Source of the DNA: Ifrita kowaldi
Lineage: Eukaryota; Chordata; Aves; Passeriformes; Cinclosomatidae
Direction of reading: 5' to 3'
Length of the DNA: 64,000 nt
NCBI GenBank assembly: GCA_013398055.1
Contig: VZRS01002651.1
Span: 1 to 64,000, forward strand
A program made the translations under genes and the position numbers. Below are positions 8,803 to 21,800 of this stretch, one piece after another (position 1 is the stretch's first letter; each line of letters starts with the position of its first letter). Under the pieces are notes generated by a model. It was not told where the DNA came from, did no database searches, and was given only the letters and a program-made list of their open reading frames with translations.

Positions 8803-9193
8803 TTGTCCTGACCCAGGTGCAGCTCCAGCACTTGGTCTTGTTGAACCTCATGGGCCACTTCTGGGGCTTGTCCAGGTCCCTCTGTATCGGCCTGTCCTTC
8901 AGGTGTGTCACTGCACCCTCAGCTTGGTGTCATCTTCAAAGCTGCTGAGGCTGCACTCGATCCCTTCCTCTGTGTTATTAATGAAGATATTTAAAGAACG
9001 CTGGTCCCAGTATGGACCCCTGAAGGACACTACTTGCCACTAATACCCATTGGGACACTGAGCCATTGACCACAACCCTCTGGGTATGACCATCCAAACA
9101 CTTTTTTTATCCAACAGTCCACTCATCAAATCCATCTCTCTCAAATTTATAGAGAAGGGTATGTGGGACCATGTCTTTACAGAAGCCTTTTAC
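8803..9193 (-). mobile_element. CR1 LINE fragment, antisense, adjacent to an opposite-orientation CR1
   Basis: Antisense CR1 running from gacccaggtgcagctccagc through cttggtcttgttgaacctcat, gctgaggctgcactcgatccc and tatggacccctgaaggacac to tgtctttacagaagcctttt. On the minus strand this lies in the 3' part of the former reverse-transcriptase reading frame, now eroded. Together with 8436-8762 it looks like one insertion rearranged by inversion, or two nested insertions. Confidence 0.85.
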
Positions 9194-9744
9194 AGCTGTT
9201 ATAGTAACAAGTTATTACAAATTTTAATGCTTCTTTTTTACTTCTTTTCATGTTACTGCTTTGTTTCAAGAAGCTCCTTGAAATTCCCTGAAATCTGTTT
9301 CATACAGGTAATGGTCACATTCCCCTTTAACATAATCAATTTGGGGCACCTGCCTCCCAGATAATTTACATATTTGATCCATACACTCCCTGTGTGCACT
9401 CATATTTTTGTTCCAGCAGGTGCGCTGCTTCAGGTCATTTGCCAAGGCTGGACGCAAGCACACGGAAAGGACCTTGCTGTCATAGTTATGAGTGCAAATC
9501 ATCTAGGTAAGCATGGGTCAGCCAGAGGAGACCTTGTGCTGATAGAGTTAAACTAAAAAGCAATTTTTTCAAGGCAAGTGACATTCTCATGGTTGTCAGT
9601 AGTAGGAAAAGAAAAGGGAAATATTCAGCTCTGGGTCATGTTTTTCTCAGCCCTTCTGAGCAGAGGTACTGGGGGAAAACTTAATGGAAAACTTCAAGTG
9701 AAGTAATGTCGAAACACTCTGCATGTGGATATAGCCTCAGTTCT
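9194..9744. other. Unannotated DNA between CR1 copies
   Basis: About 550 bases of moderately AT-rich sequence. No gene, RNA or repeat recognised. Confidence 0.4.
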
Positions 9745-10732
9745 AGCTGCAGTCTCTTAGAAGATTATGGAACAAACTCTCTTGGAAATGCATTCACCAT
9801 CATGTTTAACATCTTGTTAAATGAGGAGTGCACCCTTATCAAGCTGTGTGAAACTGGGAGGAGCAGGTGCTACACTGAGATTTAGGCTTGCCACTCACAG
9901 GGATCTTGACAGGTTGGAGAAATGGGCTGACAGTAACCCTGTGAAGGTTGAATGAGTGAATGTAAGTCCTGCACCTGGAAGGGAGTAATCCCTTGCAGTC
10001 ATACAGGCTAGGGCTGACTGTCTAGGAAGCAGGTCTGCAGAAAAAAATCAGGGGGTTCCTTGTGAACAACTAGTTGCCCATGAGCCAGTGGTGTGGCCTT
10101 GTGGCAAAAAAGCCCATTGGCTTCCTGGGATGTTTTAGTAAGATGTAGCCAGCAGACCCAGGAAGTGATCCTTCCTCTCTGCTTGGCACAGGTGAGACCA
10201 CAGTTGGAGTTCTGTGCCCAGTTTCGGGCTCCCCAGGATAAGAAGGATAACAACATAGTGGCACAAGAGTAATGGGAGACCACCAAGCTGTTTGAAGCTC
10301 TGCTATGTGACATGTGAGGAAAGGCTGAAAGAGCTCAGTGTGTCCAGCCTGGAACAGAGAAGGTGAAGGTGAGACCCTACTGTGTGTTCTACTGTGAAAA
10401 GCATGGAGGAAGAAAATGGTTACACAGAAGAAGGATCCAGACTCTCAAGATGCACAAGGAAAGGACAAGAGGCAACAGACACAAACAAAAAGATCTTCCA
10501 ATTAGATATGGGGTAAAAATTCTTCCCACTGAGGATGGAGATCCAGCAGCCTCTTTGGGAACCTATCACCACTGCGGTGCGCAGGGACGCTGCTGGAGTT
10601 TTTCAAAGCTTGACTAAGCAAGGTCCTGAGCAAAATCTATCTAACCTTGAAGACGGCTCTGCTGTGAACAGGAGACTGGGTGAGTGGACCTCCAGAGGTC
10701 CCCTCCAACCTGAATTATTCTGTGATTCTATA
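9745..10732 (+). mobile_element. CR1 LINE fragment with intact 3' end
   Basis: Old, 5'-truncated CR1 in sense orientation. Recognisable blocks include a tgtttaacatcttgttaaatga segment, tgaaactgggaggagcaggt, caggttggagaaatgggctgac, agtcctgcacctggaaggga, gaggaaaggctgaaagagctc and the 3' end tccagaggtcccctccaacc followed by ttctgtgattctata. Small deletions remove parts of the consensus. Frames at 10008-10774 belong to this element. Confidence 0.85.
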
Positions 10733-12065
10733 AGGGGAGAAGGAGGAGTGGTATCATCTTCTACCCTCCATTAAAGATTTTAGCTTGAAACCTCAGAGCG
10801 CAATCCTACAGTTGCAGGAACAAGTACATAGAGAACAGAACCGTGTGGCAAGGATGTGTTCCCAGCTGGTCTAGCACATTCTGCGTTGTGTTATAGAGGC
10901 TATTCCTGCTAGCAATGCCCAGTTCCTCCTCCAGCACCACATCCACATCTGGGCCCTTCTGCGCTGGGTTGCCTCAGGCCTTCTTGTGTCTTTTTGTCTA
11001 GCTGCAGATATCCCTTTTCCTGGGCTTCCAAGTTCTCTAGCTTGCTTGAAAAGGGCTCCTTTTCAAGCACAGCTGACCTCGTTTCCTGCTTGCTCTTCTT
11101 TCTCCTCCCTTCCTTCCTGTTAGCCTATTAGGTCTTTTTTGTCTACATTGACCAAGATTCCAACTTCCTTTTAGCACTCTAGTTCTGTGCAGACCAAAGC
11201 CTTCCAGACATCAGCTAAAGATGCTTGTTACAGTGCCCAGCATGCTCTGCTACACTCATTTTTACCAGCGGCTTATTCTCCCAGGTAGTCTTTACAAGCA
11301 TTACCTAAAATTTACCAGTTGTTAGCATAAGCCTGAATTCAGAAGAGTTTATAGTACAGTGAAGACAGCATGGTGAGTCTCTTGAGCCCCTCGGTCTTTC
11401 CAGTAATCCTCCTTGCTGTGAGGTAGTGGGATGCTGAAAATCACCAGGAGTTGCTTGCAGCTCTTTGGGAAAGATTACTGTGATTTAGAGCCTGTGGAGT
11501 AAGCTAATAAAAGAGGAAAATAATAAGAATTTAAAGAGAAGGATAAATGAAGCTAATGAAAATGAAGTAAAACTCCAACACAAAGTAAATGTTTAGATTA
11601 TTAAAAAAAAAAAATCCACAAAATTTCCAGTCATAAAGGATGGAAGCTGAATGAAGAAATAAACTGTCAGGAACAATAGGGAAGGCTGGGTTGTTCTCTG
11701 CTTAAAATCAGACCCACCACATGTCATGCTGTTGCTGCAAAGCACTTGGATCTTCCTGTTCTCCTTTCCCACCTTCAGGGCTGAGCATCTCACACAGCTG
11801 TGGTACCAGGCTGGAGCTTTTCTTCTCCTGTGATGCTTCTGGGCCCTGGAGCCCCAAGAATAGGAACAAAACTAAAGAAAGCTGGTAGGCAGAAGACCTA
11901 TGGCTGTCAATGCCTCGGAAAGGCAAAGGCTACAAGACTGGTCAGAAATCTAAGGACCAAATAGGTGGTGATGACACAGTAAAAACCATGTTATGTCTTG
12001 GCTGCCCAGCTGCTTCTGGGGCCCTGGGAGAGGGGCATGGGATGAAAACAACCCATTTGAGAGAC
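10733..12065. other. Unannotated DNA, no gene recognised
   Basis: About 1.3 kb with a C/T-rich patch near 11090-11120 and a poly-A of about 12 bases near 11601-11612. No exon, RNA or mobile element was identified. Confidence 0.4.
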
Positions 12066-12434
12066 ACAGAATCATAGAATATGCTGAGTTGTAAGGGCCT
12101 TATCAGGATCATGGATTCTAACTCCTGGCCCTGCACTGACACCCCAGCAATCCCACCCCATGCCTGAGAGCATTGTCCAAATGCTCCTCGAGCTCTGGCA
12201 GCTTTAGGGCCGTGATCATTCCCTGGGGAGCCTTTTCCAGAGCCCAGTCACACTCTGGGTGAAGAACCTTTTCCTGATATCCAGCTTAAGCCCTACCCTG
12301 GCACAGCTCCAGCTGTTCCCTTGAGTCTTGTCACAGGAGTGAAGAGATCAGTACCTGCATCTCCGCTGCTTCTCGGGAGGGCGTCGAAGACTACGATGAA
12401 GTCTCCCCTCAGCCTCCTCCAGGCTGAACAATCT
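12066..12434 (-). mobile_element. CR1 LINE fragment, antisense, 3' end at the left edge
   Basis: The left edge, cacagaatcatagaatatgc, is the reverse complement of a CR1 3' end. It continues through cctggccctgcactgacacc, gagcattgtccaaatgctcc, agccttttccagagcccagtc and gaagtctcccctcagcctcctcc. The element is 5'-truncated at about 12434. Confidence 0.85.
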
Positions 12435-15400
12435 GCTGGTGAGTTTGTAACCACTAGATGGAACTCAACCACTTTGCATTAATTCACTGATCATCCGCAG
12501 GGAGTTCATCCTAATTTTAGGTGAGGCTGTGGGTCTGGTAGCTGAATGTCAACACCTGTGCTCAGTAGCAAAGGGCTTTTATGGAAATGCAGCAAGAGCT
12601 CCTAAAATACGGGTAAATAATTCATTCATTCCAGTGAGCAGGGATGCTGAATATTTTATGTCCAAACCATGGTAATGTTATTGGTTCCTACTGAGTGGCA
12701 CTAAAGCATCTGATGACTTGATGGAGAGCACTGGGATACATCTTCCATTAGACAGACCACCAGCACATGATTTTGGGTAAATCATTTAGCATGGCTGTGG
12801 CTTGGTTCCCCCCTTTGCTAAAGTGAGTTTTGAAACTGTCTGCCTTAAAATGTGCTTGAGCATCCAGTATGTTATTCTTGAAACTATTTGATACTCCTTG
12901 GTGGTGTACATCTTGCCAATATACAGTGGCAGACAAAATTGCAGTCATCTACAACACAAATCCTACACTCTGCTGTCCTCCAGTTTCTGAGACTCCAGAC
13001 TTGTTTTCTTACAGCCCACTAAATAAAACAAACTAAAGGAGAGCTACCATTCATTTCTTAAAGGCTTAGAATATTTAATTATAATTAAAGAATAACCAGT
13101 ATTATAAATCCTAGAAGCCCAAGGAAAGATCAGCTCTGTGTTGTGCTGTGTCTTGTACAAACACAAAAGGAGTAAAAGGAATTCCTTCCCTTAAGCAGGT
13201 TACAGCCTTCACAGGAAAAAATGTACCTGGGGACAAAGAAAGCAAGCAGTGCCCTAGTAAATGCAAAAAAACCCATCGCTTGACATGAGGGAATCCAGAG
13301 GTAAAAGAGTAGCTCAGCAGCTGGTGTAAATCTGGCATAGCACCACTGATGCTGTGAGTTTACAGCAATTTATACCAGGTGAGGATACACCTCAGGTAGG
13401 GGAAGTGTCTTTCTTAATGTCAGATTCCAAGTCTAGCCTAGCATTGAACCAGATCTTTTGAATCCTGATCACAAGGCTTTGTTTTCATGCACTTGCTTCC
13501 CCACTGGCCAGCCCCTGGAAGGGCAGCTCGCTTGTCTCAGATTGTGCTGCTCGAGGACTCAGCTGAAACATCATTGCACACAGCTTGTAGGAACCCAGCT
13601 GGGATTTTAGATGAGCACAGAGTAATGTGGAGAAGGACTAGTTCAGATCTGAAACAGAAAAGACTGAAAATTGTTTTAAAGGAGTATCAGCTGGAAGGAG
13701 AGTAGAATTCTTGCTATTACCAAACAAATTTTTAAAATAGTTCCTATTCTAAATGATGCTTAATGATTACGTATTGCCTTTTCTCACCAAACACAGTATC
13801 TGTAGCTGTTATCAGATAAGTAGGTTGTGTGTTAATTGAATATATTGTTCCAGATGCATTAGCCACCTTCAAAGTCCATAGAGGTTATTTTTCCTTACCT
13901 ACATTGAGGTGATACTGTGACTATATTGATAGTAGCAATATAATTCAGAGCAATGCAGAGATATTTGATTTCTCGAGACACATGAGAGGCAGATGGCTCC
14001 AAAATATTTCTCAGTAGTTATTTTACCATTTAAATAAAATTTAAAAACCAGAAATAATTGTAATAATGGTGACTATTCTGAGAAAAAGACTCTTCTTTGT
14101 CAATTTGTATGTATAAACACCAAGAAACTAGTGAAAGTCATCAGAATATTGAAAATGGAGCAGGAAAACCTGCTCTGTTAGTAGGACATTAATGGCCTTT
14201 CTGATGTACAGTCCTTCAGAGAAAGAAAAGACAGATTTCTTAGAAGTACATTTTGCCAATTGTCCACAGCATGCAAGCAAAGTGGTAGGGAAGTTAGTTC
14301 CTAATCTAATTTATCAATTAATTGATAGATTATGTGAAATACATTAATTGATAGCAGAACAATCCAAATCTGTAACTTAACAGTTTGTACAGTGTTTAGG
14401 CTTTTAGTCTTCCAAATTCAGCTTGGAGGTTTAACTGGAGCAGTTTACAGAACCTTATCTGAAGCCAGTGAAGTTTCCTATGGAGGGGTTCAGCTGGGAG
14501 AGTTAAGTTCCAGAGAAATCATTACCAGGTGGGGTTAGTACCAGTCACACAAAAAAGGTACAGAAAAAGAAAAAGGATGAGCACTATCCATATGGAAAGC
14601 TCCTCCTGATTCACAGACCAAGGTAAGAACATTGCTGTTCCCACTTTTGGCATTTCTTCCTGTCTGTGAGGTGTTACTCAAGCAAGATATAAACCTTTTC
14701 TCAATAGAGGAAGATCAGTCAGATGAGGTACTTGAATTGAGAATAGGTCAACAAGGAGTTTTTTAATTGGAGTCTTGCCTTGCATGTGAATTCTGAATTT
14801 CCTGGCTTTGGTCAGTGTACTACTTCTGTTTCACAACTGCTAACGACTGAACAAATCCATCTTCCTGCTCTTGGAAGAAAGCAGTTTGCCTCAGAGACTT
14901 TCCAATATTCTTGGAAGTAAGGAGATAAATGAAATGAAGAAGCAACTGACTCGTAAAAAGGGAGTAACAGAGTTGTAGCACTCTTGGCATATAAGAGACT
15001 GTGCTTGTAATGATAAATTTTATTAATATGATATGAAGTAGCAAAACTTTAAAACAGTAACTAATACTTAGCAACTCATTGCTGATCCTCCTAAGAGTGA
15101 ATAATAAATGCCCATTCTGCTGTTTCTTCACTTCCATAGCAATATTTGCAGTGATCATGCAGAAATAGTGTCTTCCAGATGGATACTACTGACATGCATT
15201 CACAATTTGTGCTTTATTATAAAATCCCTGTGGTCTTGGCTGGAGACAGTTTTCCTAGACTTTGGGCTTGATTATCTTCTGTGATATGCAGGCATTTGTT
15301 TATGCATTCGTTTATGCAGGAGGGCACAAGTTACTGATTTGCAATGTTCAGAAGTGATAAAAGTTCTGCATTTTGTTTAATCCTGTTCCATCTATTCTGG

Positions 15401-16607
15401 AATAATTCTGCCTCCAGTAAAGGGCAAATATGAAATATGAAGCACAGTTGACTAACAAAGGTAAAACTGGAAGCTTTGGTCTGAATTGGATATCATAAAA
15501 AATAAAGTCAAGTTTTGCTATGCTGTGGTGGCTGATGGAGAACAAGAGTGTGGTAATTGTTTGCAAGCCTTTCCTGGAAACCTCTTGACTGTTCCAAGAT
15601 GCAGAAACTCAATCTGAGGATGATGTAGCAGTAATCAGCATTTTACCTGAAAAATGTTACCAGTGTTCTCTTCTTGGAAAGCTGAAGTGACAGGGAACAT
15701 GCTGCCAGCATTTACTCTGGACTAGGCAGTGATGTTTTCCAGGCATGTAACTAATCACCAAGCCAGTGTAATGTAGGACAGGTTAAACCTGCAGCACACA
15801 ATTGGAATCAGCTTTTGAAGTTTTGACTTTTCTGACAATTTTCCTTTAGATTTTATCATCGCTTGGAAAGATTTTTACGTTTATTTATATATAGAGATAT
15901 CTCAAGAGCTTGTACATTTTTTAGGACTTTCCTGCAGCTGTGAACATCCCATGGCTAAGTCCTTGCCTGTTGTCATATGTAGTGCAGGGTGGTTCAGCAG
16001 TGAAGTCAGTCCAGCACCTTGTAGCACTCCAAGGACCAGCCACCATGGCTGGCAATTTAAACAGTGTCAGGGAACATCCCAGCCGTGGGAACACAGCCAC
16101 CTGCCCCGTTCAGCCACTGGAGTGCTCCTTGGTAGCACCTTTTCCCTTGTACCAACCAGCATGCACCTGAGCAAAGTCTGAGCATGGTTTGGGAGTTGAT
16201 GGGACATTAAACCTCAAAGGAGGTTTGGGTGCCATCAGGCTGGCTCAGAGGGCTGACCTTAACAAGGATGTTGTTGGCTGTCCCATGCCAGCAGTGTCTT
16301 GGGGACATTACATTTACCTGGTTTTACTGATGTTACCTGTGAGTAAGAGATACAGTTTGCATGCACCTGTGACATCCCACCCTTAAGAGTAAGGGAGCAC
16401 CCAAGATTCGTAGATACTTATGGTCAAAAGGAACAGCAAAAGTCAGAGGGTCTGCAAAAACTCACATTAGTAAGTTACACACTTGGCATGGAAATTGGTA
16501 GGTTAGTCCTTGACCTACTACATAAGCACACGTCAGCGGGGGTTGGATAAAGAGGTAAGATGAAAAGGAAGAAGGGAGGAAAGAGAGAAAAAGAGATCAC
16601 CAGTCCT
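12435..16607. other. Unannotated intergenic or intronic DNA
   Basis: About 4.2 kb of AT-leaning sequence without convincing exons. It contains an old palindromic repeat (13321-13378) and a 16-base perfect palindrome, tatcaattaattgata, at 14312-14327. The open frames, including 14820-15158 minus (112 codons), lack domains and are treated as chance. Confidence 0.45.
13321..13378. repeat. Old amniote-type dispersed repeat with inverted ends
   Basis: ctggtgtaaat at 13321-13331 is mirrored by atttataccag at 13368-13378 (one mismatch), around a middle that includes tagcaccactgatgct. From memory this resembles an ancient family spread in reptile and bird genomes, with ggtgtaaatc / agctccattgaagtca / gatttacacca blocks. 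The family name is not certain. Confidence 0.45.
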
Positions 16608-17098
16608 TGTTCTGGCATTGATCCAGCCCATGGGATGTCCAGGCTCCTGGGGCACACTGCCTGGGCTGGGTGGGGGTACCTTTTCATAGATAAATTTTTC
16701 CTGCCCTGAGGACAGTGTTATTATTTTCTGTGCAAATTAGTTCTTATGCACAGTCCATTCTTTCAGACCTTTCTTGAAATGGTTAGGAGGGCTAAGGGGG
16801 TCTTGGGTGGTGTTCATTCCCCCCTACACTCCATGCCCACTTCTCAGCCTCANTGTTCTGGCATTGATCCAGCCCATGGGATGTCCAGGCTCCTGGGGCA
16901 CACTGCCTGGGCTGGGTGGGGGTACCTTTTCATAGATAAATTTTTCCTGCCCTGAGGACAGTGTTATTATTTTCTGTGCAAATTAGTTCTTATGCACAGT
17001 CCATTCTTTCAGACCTTTCTTGAAATGGTTAGGAGGGCTAAGGGGGTCTTGGGTGGTGTTCATTCCCCCCTACACTCCATGCCCACTTCTCAGCCTCA
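16608..17098. repeat. Exact 245-bp tandem duplication separated by a single N
   Basis: Bases 16608-16852 and 16854-17098 read the same, from tgttctggcattgatccagc to cacttctcagcctca, with one N at 16853 between them. Exact identity over the whole length beside a one-base gap is what is left when two contig ends that overlap are joined without being merged. Open frames at 16746-16955 and 16992-17303 start with the same peptide because of this. A genuine very recent duplication is the alternative. Confidence 0.95.
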
Positions 17099-18190
17099 TC
17101 CCTGTGCTTGCTCTGTGCTGTGTTGTGCTTATCTCCAGGAACTAGAACAAGGGTGCTTGTCTAGTGCTGCCCTACCTCTATGTGCCCCCCTTTTCCAGCC
17201 ACACTTTGTTCTTTCCCACAGCATGTTATTGTCTGCTATTTCCAACAATCCTTGGTTGGCTCCACAGCCATCTGGCTATCAGTATTTGAGATACACACAT
17301 TAGCCCCTTACCTTCTGGGATTCTACAGCACTGGATGATTAACCTTGCTGGGAAAGGGAAGATTTAATCCCAGTTAAATTACTACAGTAACAAGGTTGCA
17401 GCACCTCCATTACCTGCAGTGCCCTGGGCATCTCTAAATTCCCCATCATGACAGGCACTGTCCAGATGCAGGTTGTTTCTGCCTGTCAGTGGGCAGGAAG
17501 GCTTTGCATCCAGCAGTCTCCCTCATGACTTGTGCCACATGCCAAGGTAGCATATTTTTTAGCATCTCATCCATGGACAAACATTAGATTTTTGCAGTAC
17601 CGAATGTGTGTGTGATATGATCGACTGCAGTTCTTCGTGAGCATTTGCATGAATGAAGGGAACGGACCTTTCTCCTCTCCCATAAACTGTGTCACCCCTG
17701 GGCTCCCAGTGACCCTTGCCAGCTTTGTCCGCTCACAGACAGAGCGCACCAGGCTTTCTCCAGGGCTTAGGCTTTTTCCTACACTGTAGACAGGCCAGCA
17801 AATTGGCCCCAAGACATGTCTCTTGGCTTTCAGCCCTTTCCAGCATAGGAGAAACTAACAGATGTTCTGCTCTGAGTTCATTACAGGTTTCCAGGCAGGG
17901 GAAATTAGCAAAGTCTCTTTAGCATCTGCCTTTTCCAGCTGAGGAGGAATCCCATGCAAAGGAGCTCCTCAGCCCTGCCTATCTGATCTTATTTGGGCAC
18001 AGATCCCTCTAAGTTCACTGCCTAAACTCTTTTGCCACTCTTTTGCCACTATGGCAGCCCCAGATGGCCCTGCCTTTTCTCTCTAGGGCAAAATGAACTG
18101 GCTGTGCTCAAGAAGTGTTGCTTCAGAGAATTTGCAATTGGTTTACATGAGGAGTCAGAAAATTTTAAAAAAACCCCAACGCTCTAAGGT
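17099..18190. other. Unannotated DNA, no gene recognised
   Basis: About 1.1 kb with no recognisable exon, RNA or mobile element. A 13-base direct repeat (ctcttttgccact) occurs near 18027-18052. Confidence 0.4.
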
Positions 18191-18803
18191 CTTCACAGAA
18201 TCCCAGGATGGGTCAGGCTGGAAGGGACCACTCATCTGGTCCCACCTCCCTGCTCCAGTGGGGCCATCCCAGAGCACACAGCTCAGGATTGTGTCCACAG
18301 GGGTCTGGAATATCTCCAGTGATGAGGCTCCACACCCTCTCTGGACAATCTGTTCAGGGCTCGGGCACTGCCCAGGGAAGAAGTTCTGCCTCATGTCCAG
18401 GTGGAACTTCCTGGGCATCAGTCCCTGCCCGTTCCTCTGGTGCCATTGCTGGGCCCCCCGGAGCAGAGCCTGGGCCCTGCTCGGAGCCCTCCCTGCAGAC
18501 AGGGACACACAGGGCTGAGGGCCCCTCTCAGCTGGGGCTCCTCTTGAGGCTGGACAGCCTCAGCCTTTCCTCATAAGGGAGATGCTCCAGGTCCTTCATC
18601 TTTGCAGCCTCCACTGGCCCTGCTCCAGGAGCTCCAGGTTCCTCCTGTCCTGATGATCCCAGACCTGGACACTGCACTCCAGATGTGCCTCACAGGGCTG
18701 AGCAAAGGGGCAGGATCACTTCCTGACCTGCTGGCACTGCTCTTCCTGATGCACCCCAGGATTCCACTGGCCTTCTTGTCCCCCAGGGCACTGCTGGCTC
18801 ATG
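18191..18803 (-). mobile_element. CR1 LINE fragment, antisense, well preserved
   Basis: Starts at the complement of the CR1 3' end (cttcacagaatcccaggatg, then ggtcaggctggaagggacca) and continues through caggtggaacttcctgggca, ccctccctgcagacaggga, ctggacagcctcagcctttcc, gacctggacactgcactcca and aggattccactggccttcttg. It is among the least eroded CR1 copies in the window. Frames at 18093-18868 on both strands are repeat-derived. Confidence 0.92.
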
Positions 18804-21800
18804 ATTCTGTCAATAAGTTGCCATGGTTATTTACTTTTCTTCAAGTCTCAGGTTCTACAGCCCAGTAGTTGCATGAGAAACTTGGTTCTTGCTTTAATAT
18901 AAATTAAAATAACAGCAGCAGATAAGGACATGGAATTACTGATTCTAGCAGGCAAAACAGGAAAGGCTAAAAAACCCCAGCAGAGGCAGATGCATGGATG
19001 TGCAGTAAGGGAGGATGACAGCTGGCTGGGCCATGTCCTGGGTGGCATGTCCCCACACCAGGTCATCTGATGAGGAACAACCTCAGCATCAATTCATGTG
19101 ACAAGGGCCCATGCCAGACCCGGTCATACAAGGAGCAAAAGAAACACCATCCCTTCTGCCAGGCCTTGCACTGAAGGTCAGGCGACCCAGTTACGCAAAG
19201 AGGAAGGTCTCTTCTTCCTTCTCCTCTCCCTTGGCTGTGTCACATCGTCTGGCTCCAGTGCAGGCAGAGTGGTAATGCTGGGGTTTGAGTTGGAGAGTTA
19301 TGAGCACTAAGAGCAGGCAGCTGGAGGCAGAGAAGGGCAACCTGATCACAGGTCTCTCCTTTGGCAAAGCAACATCACAAACTAAATTTTGCTGGTGATG
19401 TTTTAGAGCTTGTTGGTTTTAAGTAAGTGTCTACGTGGGGAGCAAACCCTTCATCAGTGATCAACTATTATCATGTTTGGTGGGTTTGTAACACTGTTAA
19501 ACCCATCACAGCAGTGCCTTAGCAAAAGTATGTTCTGTAATGTGAGACAATGCCTTTGCAGTTCTTACTTATTTCTAGTAAATTCAATATTAGCAATGAC
19601 ATCCATAAAAAAACCTTTATGCCTCTTTCTTTCACCACCAGAAGATGATAGTGTCTAAGAATGGAGTGGTGAGTTATAGGAGACTCTTACGTGGGATGTG
19701 AAAGGGTTAACTCACACGGGAGGGGCTCTGAACCAACAAGGATATTAGTTTTCTGAAGCTGGTGTTATTGAGCCTCAAACTGTTGGAGCTTGGTGCAGGA
19801 GTTATCAAGGGAAATCTATAGGTGCTGTGAAATACATTGAGGTGGACAAGATAATCACAACAAAGGTAGGGTTTGGCGAAGTTATTGGAGTTTACTCTGG
19901 CTTTATGCTGATATAAATTCTTCAGTGCTGGGCTACTGGCCTTAGTACAGTAGATGCCATGATCCTTCTATGATGTTTGCAGCGGCGAGAGCCAGACAGC
20001 ACCGCGTCCTCCACTGCCTTGGAGCTGTGATGGACCTGCCACAGTAACATGAAGCAGAGGCAAATACACTGCAAGCACAAGTGGGACAGCCTGGAATACA
20101 CGTTTGCATGACATGGGCTAATTGCCTAAACTCCTGCTGCAGTCAGTGGCGACAAAGAGATAATTCACCCGTTCCTCTGACCCACTGCAGACACCTGCAA
20201 CAGGATGAGATGAACTTCAGGCACTAAAGAGAGATCTTTCCCTTTCAGTGCCACAAAGTGACAGGGAAACAACTGATTTGGACCTCCTGCTCTATTGATT
20301 GCAATGAATGTTTTTTTCTTGGTGCCCATCAGTAAAGGTGAGAGCAGAATTAAACCCTGTTTGAAGAAGGAAGGGGTATCTGAATTTGGTATTGGTTTTT
20401 TCTACCTGGAATTCTCCTTGGCTGCTTTAAGTATGGGCCAGTACTGCATGAATCCATAGAATTAGGAAACTTAGCAAGTATCCAGGTATCAGAACAAATA
20501 GTAAGAATATTAATATGGATTAATCGTTCAGATTGTGTGAATGGAAAATGATATAAATTGAACTCTGGAAAGACAAGATTAATGGGATAAATTTGACATT
20601 ACAACAGTGATCTCTGTATTGAGTCAGTGACTGCTCCATATACTATGCCAAAGACAACTCTATATGGGCTACTTTTGAAATACTAACTGAAAAACTTTGT
20701 GGCAAATGGAAAAAGAATCCAACAAATGGTAATTAACCAAATTCTATCATGGTCAAAACAAAGAAAAGATTAAACTCTCCCATTTAAAATTAAATCAAAT
20801 GCCTTGTAATACGACACAGATAAATACTTAATAATTATGGGATGCAACATCAGTGCCCGTAGGCAAATACAGAACAATATGTTTCTGATGGCAGACACTC
20901 GAGAGACTATTTATTTAAATTGCACAAAGATTTATACTGTACTAATCTCATTATGAACCATACATAGGAAACATGGGTTGCAGCACATTATATGATAAAA
21001 TTGGACCTTAAAAGATGATCACATTCATAGGGATCTTCTCCTAAATAAAGGTAGCAAGACACTTTATATATTGCAACACTTGGCTCCAGAAAATAATGCT
21101 GTTAGAAAACATTAATGCTGTTAGATTTGTTTAACCAGCAATTTGTCTTCCAGGATTCCTTTTTCAATTGAAAATCATCATTAACACCTGTCAGATACAT
21201 ACAAACATGTTCACCTTTCAAATCATGTGACCTGGTTTTATTATGGCTTATGTGCGTTCTGAATTTGTGTCTCTGAGGGTGGTAAATTAAGTGAAAAAAT
21301 AAACCTTTTCTCCCACTCTATGATAATATCTACTTCCCATGCTGTATTTTTCATCTGTACATGTTCAGCTACTTTACCACTAATTTTGTTTGGTGGGAAA
21401 GCTGTAATGGAGAAGGGAACTCACGTACAAATTCCCCTATCAAGGCACTAACCCCCAGGTTTTTGTGTTCTCTGGTCTCTGGAGGTAGGGATGGCACTGT
21501 TGTACCACTGCTGATGCCACTGTGACAGTTGTAGGTCTGGCACTCTGGGGTTGGCCAATGCCTCCAGGCACACTGGGCAAATTTATGATCAGCAGTGGGC
21601 AAAGTGGCAGCTTTGATTTAAAATCATGCGCCTATTTGAAAGGACTGAGGAGCTGTTCCTGTCTCTTTTATCAGCTGCCCGTTGCCATTTGAAGGACAAT
21701 TGCCCAGCTGGGCACTTCACCCCCTGTGGCACATTGCATCCAAGTAATAGTGATATTTTTATAGAATTGTCAGACACGTGCATCTGTCTGTCTTCATCAC

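Noticed and set aside
8405..9043. Open frames of 64-142 codons
   Set aside because: They coincide with CR1 fragments and run through both orientations of the element, so they are repeat-derived.
18093..18868. Frames of 88-141 codons on both strands
   Set aside because: They lie in or overlap an antisense CR1 copy.
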